Positions 57,736-64,000 of a stretch of DNA of 64,000 nt are shown one piece after another. The notes under the pieces are model-generated. The model worked only from the letters and a program-made list of their open reading frames with translations, searched no databases and was not told where the DNA came from. The translations under genes and the position numbers were made by a program. Source of the DNA: Oceanospirillum sediminis. Lineage in GTDB: Bacteria; Pseudomonadota; Gammaproteobacteria; Pseudomonadales; Halomonadaceae. The stretch is taken from the NCBI RefSeq assembly GCF_014164585.1, contig NZ_JACJFM010000025.1, forward strand, positions 1 through 64,000. The letters are read 5' to 3'. How positions within the stretch are numbered: the first letter of the stretch is position 1; every line of letters starts with the position of its first letter.

Positions 57736-58424
57736 CAGCGTGCTCCCTGATAGCCACGATTAGCATGACGTTCCAGCAGATACAGACCCAGCATAGAGAT
57801 ACAGGTCAGCAGGAGATAAACCATTGCTGCAGCCAGATAGAAAGTAAAAGGCTCTTTGGTATAGCCTACGGCGACACTGGCCTGACGCATCAGTTCATTC
57901 AGACCAATTACAGACACCAGTGCGGTATCTTTCAGCAACACCAGAAACAGATTGCCCAGACCAGGTAACGCCAGGCGCCAGACCTGAGGCAGTGTGATTC
58001 TGCGGAAAGTCTGAAACGCCGTCATCCCCAGAGCAACAGCGGCCTCGCGTTGCCCTTTCGGAATTTCCTGCATGGCTCCACGGAACACTTCTGTGGCATA
58101 GGCCCCGAATGCGATACTCAATGCTGCCACACCAGCGACAAACGGACTGAGCTCAATATACTCGTCATAACCAAACAAACTGGCTATCGCCATCAACAGA
58201 GCCGATGAGCCAAAGAAAATGGTCAGCACCAGCAGCAGTTCTGGCATACCCCTGACAAACAGGGTATATCCGTTACCTATCGCATTGGCTATTTTAGAAG
58301 AGGATAGCTTAGCTGCCGCTCCGAGCAGGCCCAGCAGCAGACCAACAAACAGGCTGCATAGTGCCAGCTGAATCGTCACCCAGGCCCCTTCTACCAGAAG
58401 ATGACCGAAACCTTGCAGATCCAT
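57735..58424 (-). CDS. Polar/basic amino-acid ABC transporter permease (ArtQ/AotQ/HisQ type)
   Basis: 229 residues from the ATG at 58422-58424 (MDLQGFGHLLVEGAWVTIQ). It has the EAA loop REAAVALGMTAFQTFRRITLP and the family start motif. An in-frame upstream ATG-type extension to 58469 would include the hairpin and is unlikely. Partner of the downstream permease and of the ATPase at 59291. Confidence 0.92.
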   Translation of the reverse strand: MDLQGFGHLLVEGAWVTIQLALCSLFVGLLLGLLGAAAKLSSSKIANAIGNGYTLFVRGMPELLLVLTIFFGSSALLMAIASLFGYDEYIELSPFVAGVAALSIAFGAYATEVFRGAMQEIPKGQREAAVALGMTAFQTFRRITLPQVWRLALPGLGNLFLVLLKDTALVSVIGLNELMRQASVAVGYTKEPFTFYLAAAMVYLLLTCISMLGLYLLERHANRGYQGAR

Positions 58425-58445
58425 AGAGAACACCAATTTATAAAC

Positions 58446-58473
58446 AGCAATGGCCGCATCAGCGGCCATTGCT
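58446..58473 (-). other. Strong intercistronic hairpin after the binding-protein gene
   Basis: AGCAATGGCCGC (58446-58457), loop ATCA, GCGGCCATTGCT (58462-58473): a perfect 12-bp stem with 4-nt loop, 18 nt after the binding-protein stop and 21 nt before the permease start. No U-tract. Hairpins here typically protect the binding-protein message and lower permease expression. Confidence 0.75.
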
Positions 58474-58491
58474 TATGAACACAGGTTCAGA

Positions 58492-59241
58492 TTAATAGAT
58501 AGAGAACGGGAAATACTTCGCATTGATTCTGTCATAAGTACCATCCGCCAGAATGTCCTGCAGCGCTTTGTTCATCTTCTCACGCAGTTTGTCATTCTTG
58601 CGAATTGCAATACCGATCTTGTCATCAATATCGATCTTTTCACCTTTAAATTCGAAGGCCTGACCATCTTCAGAACGCAGCCAGTCATAAGCTGGCAGCT
58701 GATCAGATACAATGGCATCCAGACGGCCAGAAGCCAGATCCAGGTAAGCATTATCCTGAGTATCGTACAGCTTAACCGTGACTTTATCTGCCAGATTATC
58801 TTCCAGATACTGACCGGCAATCGTGGCACGCTGAGCACCAATCACTTTACCGTCTACACTCTTTGGAGAGAACTTGCTGCTCTTAGGCGCAACAAAAATC
58901 AGGCTGTTGGAATAGTATGGCTCAGAAAAATCAACAACACGGCTACGCTCTGGTGTGATAGACATGCTGGCGATAACCGCATCATACTTACGTGCCATCA
59001 GACCAGGAATAATGCCATCCCAATCCTGAGCAACAATCGTACAGTCCGCTTTCATTTTCTCACACAGCGCGTTGGCAATATCAACGTCAAAGCCTTTCAG
59101 CTTGCCGGACTCATCAATAAAGTTAAACGGAGCATAAGCGCCCTCTGTCGCAATACGAACCTTATCTGCGGCCATTGCAAAAGGGGCGGATACAGTTGCG
59201 GCAACCAGGGTTGCAGCAGCCAGTGCTTTCTTCAGACTCAT
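58492..59241 (-). CDS. Periplasmic amino-acid-binding protein (ArtJ/AotJ/HisJ type)
   Basis: 249 residues, AGGAAG before the ATG. A signal peptide (MSLKKALAAATLVAATVSAP...AMA) is followed by the SBP_bac_3 signature VRIATEGAYAPFNFIDESGK and GFDVDIANALCEKMKADC, with Asp of the amino-acid site in ARKYDAVIASMSITPERS. This family binds arginine, ornithine, lysine or histidine. Two cysteines near 60-67 could form the disulfide known from LAO/HisJ proteins. Confidence 0.93.
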   Translation of the reverse strand: MSLKKALAAATLVAATVSAPFAMAADKVRIATEGAYAPFNFIDESGKLKGFDVDIANALCEKMKADCTIVAQDWDGIIPGLMARKYDAVIASMSITPERSRVVDFSEPYYSNSLIFVAPKSSKFSPKSVDGKVIGAQRATIAGQYLEDNLADKVTVKLYDTQDNAYLDLASGRLDAIVSDQLPAYDWLRSEDGQAFEFKGEKIDIDDKIGIAIRKNDKLREKMNKALQDILADGTYDRINAKYFPFSIY

Positions 59242-59290
59242 TGTGTCTTCCTCTATGGGATATTATTTTTTTAATTCATACTGAGTATGT

Positions 59291-60064
59291 TCAGAGATGA
59301 CTGCTGAGAAACTCCCGGCAGCGCTCCGAATTCGGATTTCCAAAAACCTGCTCAGGAGGCCCGATCTCTTCGACACGCCCCTGATGTAAGAATACGATCT
59401 GAGAAGAAACATCACGGGCAAAACGCATTTCGTGCGTTACGATCAGCATAGTTCGCCCTTCTGATGCCAGATCACGCATCACATTAAGCACCTCATTAAC
59501 CAGCTCCGGATCCAGAGCTGAAGTTGGCTCATCAAACAGCAATACCTGAGGGTCCATTGCCAGCGTACGGGCAATGGCTATACGCTGCTGCTGACCACCT
59601 GAAAGCTGGCTGGGATAGTTATGGCGCTTTTCAAATAAGCCTACTTTTTTCAGCAACTCTTCGGCTCGGGCAATCGCTTCGTCCTTACTGCGCTTTAAAA
59701 CGCTGATGGGAGCTTCAATGATATTTTCCAGAATGGTCATATGAGGCCACAGATTAAAATTCTGGAAAACAAAGCCAATACCAGCACGCATACGTTCCAG
59801 CTGTTTCTGGTCCGCCGCTTCTAAATCGCCTGCTTTTCCTTTTTTCAGTCTGAGCTGCTCACCCGCCATGGAGATCAAACCAGAAGACGGTGCTTCCAGC
59901 AGATTAATACAACGCAGAAAGGTACTTTTGCCTGATCCACTGGACCCCAGAATAGAGATAACATCACCATCTCTCGCCTGAAGAGAGATGCCTTTGAGTA
60001 CTTCTAAAGAGCCATAACTTTTATGAAGATCTCTGATTTCCAGAGCGACAGATGCATCAGACAT
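59291..60064 (-). CDS. Amino-acid ABC transporter ATPase (ArtP/AotP/HisP type)
   Basis: 257 residues. Walker A LGSSGSGKSTFLRCINLLE, Q-loop GFVFQNFNLWPHMTILEN, signature LSGGQQQRIAIARTLA, Walker B VLLFDEPTSALDPELV and VTHEMRFARDVS are all intact and match HisP/AotP. It is the first gene of the operon (ATPase, binding protein, two permeases). Confidence 0.93.
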   Translation of the reverse strand: MSDASVALEIRDLHKSYGSLEVLKGISLQARDGDVISILGSSGSGKSTFLRCINLLEAPSSGLISMAGEQLRLKKGKAGDLEAADQKQLERMRAGIGFVFQNFNLWPHMTILENIIEAPISVLKRSKDEAIARAEELLKKVGLFEKRHNYPSQLSGGQQQRIAIARTLAMDPQVLLFDEPTSALDPELVNEVLNVMRDLASEGRTMLIVTHEMRFARDVSSQIVFLHQGRVEEIGPPEQVFGNPNSERCREFLSSHL

Positions 60065-60100
60065 GTGAAGGTTAATTCCGGTTTTGGTTATAAGCTTAAC

Positions 60101-60129
60101 ATTAGACCAAAGTTACATTTTTAAAGCAA
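60101..60129 (-). promoter_or_regulatory. Candidate promoter of the amino-acid ABC operon
   Basis: On the minus strand TTGCTT (60124-60129), 17-bp spacer, TCTAAT (60101-60106), about 37 nt before the ATPase start. The rest of the 60065-60399 gap shows no gene and no clear ArgR box. Confidence 0.5.
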
Positions 60130-60399
60130 TTGTACCATTCCTTCCAGACTATTTTTCTGCATATCTGCCTGAGAATCAGCAAAAAGAATACCTTTACTAA
60201 CCCGATCCAGAAAAAACAGATAATCCTGAATATCAGACAGAGGCAGAGACAATCACTGCTAACGGGAATAAATATGAGAAATTTTCTCTGTAAATAAATA
60301 CTTACAGAGTCATCATGGCGAATGTGAATATCTGCAAAAGCTCCCAGAGTGTTAAAATAAGATGTACCGCTGTTGACATAATAATGACCGGGAGGTTTC

Positions 60400-60639
60400 A
60401 TGAAACGCATATCAGACTGGTTTGTTCTGCCATGGATGCGCAACAGAACCCCGGATGAAAAACACTTCTATCGCAGAGGCTTTACCCGACGCTATCAGGT
60501 TCGCAGAAACCGCATCAAAGACCTCTGGATTGGTGGCGGCATCATCGCTCTGATCTGGCCGGTACCAGCATTGATCACGATTCTTACTCTCTTATGCTGT
60601 TTTATTACTTTTGCTTTTCTGGATGAGGGATCTTTATAG
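60400..60639 (+). CDS. Small membrane protein, function unknown
   Basis: 79 residues, MKRISDWFVLPWMRNRTPDE, with a strong GGGAGG before the ATG. The first half is basic (HFYRRGFTRRYQVRRNRIK); one or two hydrophobic helices follow (WIGGGIIALIWPVPALITILTLLCC region, about 45-72), and the end is acidic. No family recognised. Flanked by the ABC operon (divergent) and the CBS gene. Confidence 0.68.
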   Translation: MKRISDWFVLPWMRNRTPDEKHFYRRGFTRRYQVRRNRIKDLWIGGGIIALIWPVPALITILTLLCCFITFAFLDEGSL

Positions 60640-60843
60640 CACTGACACGGTCTGATTCTGTGTAGCGGATCAGGTACGTTATTTGCTTTAAAACACAGAA
60701 AATAAGTCCGGATACTCATTGTTTCTGTACGAATAAGCTCCATCGGGTAACAATGAGCAACGGTCAGGACCACCGGTAGAAAATAAACATATTGTTACAG
60801 CCGCCGATAATATGGCCTATCGGTACCAGATGCGGAGAAGGTT

Positions 60844-61572
60844 ATGGTTTTTGCAGTCTACGAACAGGGCATGCGTATTCAGACGCCCAGAAAAGCCCTG
60901 CTGGGTAAGCGTGGCGTAACAGCACTGGAAAGTAGCAGCGCGACTCGTCGAACAGCAGATACCGACAGCGACAGTAGCCATCTGGAGCGCGTTGCCGAAC
61001 AACCCTTTGAGGAGATTCAGCGCAAACTGATCAAGCAGAGGGATTCTCGCGAGGACGAACAGGATTTGCCGCCTTCACCGGCAATTGATCTGTCACGCAA
61101 GGCCCTGAATGCCTATAACGCAACTAAAAAGGTCAACGCATCCCCTCGCCCCAGAGTTTCAGCCAGAATGATCATGAGCAAACCTGTGGTCACCGCTGAA
61201 TTTGATGATAGCTTGCAGCATGGCTGGCATTTATTGCAAAAACATGGCGTCAGCCATCTTATACTGCAGAACCGGCGTGGCGCCTTGATGGGGATGGTTA
61301 CGGATAAGGATATTCTGAAAGCCACCTCTGGAGTCGGGCACATTGATCTGGCCGGGCGATCTCCAGAACAGGTCATGCTGGGTACACTGATCAGCAGGAA
61401 GCTGCTTACGGTTAATCCGGATACAGATGTCCTGGATATCACCAGTGTTATGCTGGAACAAGGGATATCAGCATTACCTGTGGTATCTGAAGCAGATGAA
61501 TTGCTGGGCGTCATTACCCGAAGTGATTTGCTACAGGCTATTATCAGCCACCATCTGGAAATCTGGTACTGA
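60844..61572 (+). CDS. CBS-domain protein with disordered N terminus
   Basis: 242 residues, GGAGAAGG before the ATG. The first ~100 residues are charged and low-complexity (SSSATRRTADTDSDSS). Two CBS motifs follow, about 108-165 (SARMIMSKPVVTAEFDDSL, GMVTDKDIL) and 178-238 (LISRKLLTVNPDTDVLDI, GISALPVVSEADELLGVITRS in part). A CBS pair usually binds adenine nucleotides and regulates partners; no catalytic domain is fused. Role unknown. Confidence 0.85.
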   Translation: MVFAVYEQGMRIQTPRKALLGKRGVTALESSSATRRTADTDSDSSHLERVAEQPFEEIQRKLIKQRDSREDEQDLPPSPAIDLSRKALNAYNATKKVNASPRPRVSARMIMSKPVVTAEFDDSLQHGWHLLQKHGVSHLILQNRRGALMGMVTDKDILKATSGVGHIDLAGRSPEQVMLGTLISRKLLTVNPDTDVLDITSVMLEQGISALPVVSEADELLGVITRSDLLQAIISHHLEIWY

Positions 61573-61674
61573 GCAACCAAATAACCCACTGCTTCTTTCA
61601 GATCATTATGACCTCTCCAATCAGAAGCAGTTAAGGTTACAGGTTATCCCGGAATCGTAGCCGTGTTAAAAGAA

Positions 61675-62517
61675 TCAGGAGTGTCGCGTTACCAGCTGCT
61701 CTAACTTGGAGTTCATGCGTCTGGCTTCATCTTGCTCCCGTAACTTACGTTCTTTTTCAAGGCGCTGCTGACGAATCTCTTCCAGCTGCTCTGCTGCATG
61801 ATGAGCTTCATCTTCACTGATGAAACCGGCATTATTACCTTTAAGATCCAGCCTGACGGCTCCCGCCTTAAGCAGGCGTAGATATCTTGGACTACGCACA
61901 TAACTGGCCAACGCCCGCCTCACCCAGTGATCAGGTATAGCTTCCAGTTGAACCAGATCTTCATGGATACCAATTTTAAGAGGCTGCATACAAGGCACTG
62001 AAAAAGCCTTCGGATAGCGCTTACACCACTGATCCAGAATTTCCTTAGCTGAAAATCGAGCCGGAACGGGCATGGAAGGCTGCTGGTGCTCCTTATGAAC
62101 ATCTTCATCGTTCAGGCTTTCACGAATCATTTCCAGAATGGCTGCCGAGCTGTCCGTAAGCGGTGACTCAGTAATCGATTTTAACCGGACCTGAAGTCTG
62201 TTCAGCTGATCATTCAGGCGATCATTTTCTTCTTTCAGCCTCTGGTTTTTTTCTGCCAGCAACTGATTATCTTCCTGTAACTGCTGTTGCTGATCAGGAT
62301 ATCCCTGAAAACGTTTGGTCAGCAGGCGCTTATCTTCCTGTTGCCGGGCCAGCTCTGACTGTAAACGCACCGTTTCCTGCCCCAGGCTATCCGCTTTTCG
62401 GGCCAGCCGTTTCAATTGCAGGCGTTGTTGCACCAGCTTACCAATACTTTTATCTGCTTTCAGGCATAACTGATCCAGTAGCAGGTCCACATTACCTTTG
62501 TTCTGTTCAATTCCCAT
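61675..62517 (-). CDS. Coiled-coil protein with C-terminal ProQ/FinO RNA-binding domain
   Basis: 280 residues. Residues 15-118 are a long heptad-rich coiled coil (LKRLARKADSLGQETVRLQ, LLAEKNQRLKEENDRLNDQ). Residues about 155-245 match the ProQ/FinO domain: ILDQWCKRYPKAFSV, PLKIGIHEDLV, RRALASYVRSPRYLRLL, AGAVRLDLKGN. A charged helical tail follows. ProQ itself has the RNA-binding domain at the N terminus, so this is an inverted arrangement with a coiled-coil head. It is probably an RNA chaperone or sRNA binder able to oligomerise. Confidence 0.85.
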   Translation of the reverse strand: MGIEQNKGNVDLLLDQLCLKADKSIGKLVQQRLQLKRLARKADSLGQETVRLQSELARQQEDKRLLTKRFQGYPDQQQQLQEDNQLLAEKNQRLKEENDRLNDQLNRLQVRLKSITESPLTDSSAAILEMIRESLNDEDVHKEHQQPSMPVPARFSAKEILDQWCKRYPKAFSVPCMQPLKIGIHEDLVQLEAIPDHWVRRALASYVRSPRYLRLLKAGAVRLDLKGNNAGFISEDEAHHAAEQLEEIRQQRLEKERKLREQDEARRMNSKLEQLVTRHS

Positions 62518-62592
62518 AGGCGCTTATCCACATTCTGATTCAGTCAAACCTGTTGTAAGTATCATGCTGAGAAACCAGACTGTAAAGTCTGG

Positions 62593-63132
62593 TCAGTCCC
62601 GGGCACTATAGATATAAAAGCCGTAATCATACTCGCCAGTCCCTTCAGCCTGACAATGCTCATGGAAAACTTCCTGCCAGCCCGTAAGATTATGCTCTGG
62701 GAACCAGGCATCTCCTTCCACATCAGCATGCACCCGAGTGATATACAGCTTACTGGCGTAAGGCAGGGCTTGCTGATAAATCTCAGCTCCGCCCATCACA
62801 ATAATTTCTTCAGCACCATCAATCAGGCAACTCTGATCTGCCAGTTCAAATGCTTCAGCCAGTGAATGAACCACACGGCACCCTTCAGCCTGATATCCGG
62901 TATCGCGAGTAACAATAATATTAGTTCGCCCGGGCAGAGGCCTGCCAATGGATTCATGGGTTTTACGCCCCATAATGACGGGCTTTCCCATTGTACAGCG
63001 CTTAAAAAACTGCAAATCTTTGGGCAGATACCACGGCAGTTTATTATCAATACCAATGACCCGGTTTTCAGCCATTGCCCAGATCAGAGCAATCGGGGTT
63101 TCTATTTCAAAATGTGTAACTGAGTGACTCAT
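62593..63132 (-). CDS. folA: Dihydrofolate reductase
   Basis: 179 residues. It has ALIWAMAENRVIGIDNKLPW with the catalytic Asp-region, LPKDLQFFKRCTMGKPVIMG, GRKTHESIGRPLPGR and IVMGGAEIYQQALP. It reduces dihydrofolate to tetrahydrofolate with NADPH, regenerating the cofactor used by ThyA encoded just upstream (33-nt gap). The N-terminal extension MSHSVTHFEIETP is a few residues longer than E. coli FolA. Confidence 0.96.
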   Translation of the reverse strand: MSHSVTHFEIETPIALIWAMAENRVIGIDNKLPWYLPKDLQFFKRCTMGKPVIMGRKTHESIGRPLPGRTNIIVTRDTGYQAEGCRVVHSLAEAFELADQSCLIDGAEEIIVMGGAEIYQQALPYASKLYITRVHADVEGDAWFPEHNLTGWQEVFHEHCQAEGTGEYDYGFYIYSARD

Positions 63133-63164
63133 ACTGATTATCCATTACTTTAAGCAGGCATATC

Positions 63165-64000
63165 TCAGACAGAAAAAGGGTAGTGGATGGCATCATGGTA
63201 CTGATAACCCGATACTTCAAAATCATCCAGAGTGACCCAGGTCTCCAGATCTTCCAGCGTTTTAATAGCCGGGTTAATGCGCAGTTCCGGCGAAGGGTAA
63301 GGTTCACGTTTGAGCTGAACATCACGCATCAGCTCCAGCTGATCCTCATAAATGTGAGCATTAATCAGCTTATGATAAGCTTTTGCCGGCTGATGTCCGG
63401 TAATCTGTGCAATCAGAGCCAGCAGAACAAAGACCTGACACTGATTAAAATTCACTCCCAGAGGCACATCAGCACTACGCTGAATACTGTTCAGATACAG
63501 TTTGCCACCTAACAGAGAAAAATGATGGGTATGCATACAGGGCCGCAGGCAACCCATGTGAAACTCCCCCGGATTGTAAAAGGTAATAATCTCTCCGCGA
63601 TCATCGATACCTTTACTCAGATTATCCACAACCTTTTTTAACTGATCGATATGACGACCATCTGTTGTTGCCCAGCTTCGCCCCTGGACGCCATAAACAC
63701 GCCCCATATCATCCTCCCCTTTACGCAGAGGATTTTTGAGCCAGCTCGCATTGTCATTAGCGTTAGCATTCCAGGTATTACAACCCAGAGCCCGGAACTG
63801 AGCAGCATTGTCATACCCTCTCAGATAGCCTAACAGTTCAGCAATTGCGGCTTTCCAGTAACTTTTCCGGGTAGTCACCAGAGGAAAGCGATTATTACCC
63901 ACATCGTATTCCAGATCAGCATTAATCACTGTCAGGCAACGCTTTCCCGTTCTCTCGTTATATACCCACTCACCTTCATTGACGATACGGCGGCATAAAT
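63165..64000 (-). CDS. thyA: Thymidylate synthase, 5' end outside window
   Basis: 278 codons, open to the edge on the minus strand; the first visible residues [18 protein letters not shown] show that only a few N-terminal residues are missing. Landmarks are [24 protein letters not shown], catalytic Cys in [27 protein letters not shown] and [13 protein letters not shown]. It belongs to the longer (~283-residue) thymidylate synthase type of marine gammaproteobacteria. It converts dUMP to dTMP using methylene-tetrahydrofolate and probably forms an operon with folA. Confidence 0.95.
   Translation of the reverse strand, partial: LCRRIVNEGEWVYNERTGKRCLTVINADLEYDVGNNRFPLVTTRKSYWKAAIAELLGYLRGYDNAAQFRALGCNTWNANANDNASWLKNPLRKGEDDMGRVYGVQGRSWATTDGRHIDQLKKVVDNLSKGIDDRGEIITFYNPGEFHMGCLRPCMHTHHFSLLGGKLYLNSIQRSADVPLGVNFNQCQVFVLLALIAQITGHQPAKAYHKLINAHIYEDQLELMRDVQLKREPYPSPELRINPAIKTLEDLETWVTLDDFEVSGYQYHDAIHYPFSV

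Noticed and set aside
58450-59274. 274-codon open frame opposite the binding-protein gene
   Set aside because: Antisense to a clear SBP_bac_3 gene with signal peptide; no ribosome site.

Overview
The window reads as a chromosomal segment of a marine gammaproteobacterium, most like the Oceanospirillaceae/Oceanospirillales. The reasons are mid-range G+C, the class of the housekeeping proteins (ParE, NrdA with two ATP-cones, NrdB, TrmH, FolA, ThyA, MetR), an rml O-antigen set next to WbpV/WbpL/WbpM-type genes, and several chemoreceptors. I see no tRNA or rRNA gene, CRISPR array, prophage or replication origin. The only transposition-related gene is a RAYT-type transposase cut by the left edge.

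Left part (1-31.3 kb) is a cell-surface region, almost all on the minus strand. Two giant cysteine-free, acidic, RTX/S-layer-like proteins (441-4649 and 4774-9207) follow a TPR plus outer-membrane-barrel protein (9600-10979). Next comes an operon for an ABC-transporter-dependent polysaccharide: wzm, a wzt fused to a GNAT-like domain, a PIG-L deacetylase fused to two GT2 glycosyltransferases, rmlB, rmlA, rmlC, rmlD and another GT2 (22212 down to 11218). A second polysaccharide block (WbpV, WbpL, WbpM types; 31258 down to 27203) would make and prime the lipid-linked sugar. Between the two blocks sits a signalling module: a Crp-family regulator (minus) divergent from a FecR-domain exported protein and a translationally coupled CHASE2-class III nucleotide cyclase (plus). 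TGTGA-N6-TCAC operators lie both in the regulator/fecR intergenic region and upstream of the giant-protein genes. The module may therefore tie envelope sensing to surface-layer expression.

Middle (31.4-45.8 kb) is mainly housekeeping: parE; a ferritin operon that starts with a small four-cysteine protein behind a near-consensus Fur box; a membrane diguanylate cyclase; metR; an RstAB-like two-component system whose two genes are separated by two tandem intrinsic terminators; and nrdA and nrdB. The nrd upstream regions are unusually rich: tandem DnaA boxes, an NrdR box, a terminator-like attenuator in the nrdA leader and a LexA-like box at the nrdB promoter.

Right part (46-64 kb) carries three chemoreceptor genes, one of which has an NrtS-like nitrate/nitrite transporter module as its membrane domain. 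It also has an MalY/PatB-type C-S lyase, trmH, an MFS transporter, a basic amino-acid ABC transporter operon with a strong intercistronic hairpin, a CBS-domain protein, a coiled-coil protein with a C-terminal ProQ/FinO RNA-binding domain, folA, and thyA running off the right edge.

The best candidates for undescribed biology are the Crp-like/FecR/CHASE2-cyclase module with altered ligand and catalytic residues, the NrtS-like chemoreceptor, the Fur-box/four-Cys/ferritin operon and the nrdA leader switch. All functional calls are by motif and family recognition from the translated sequence; no database search was run.
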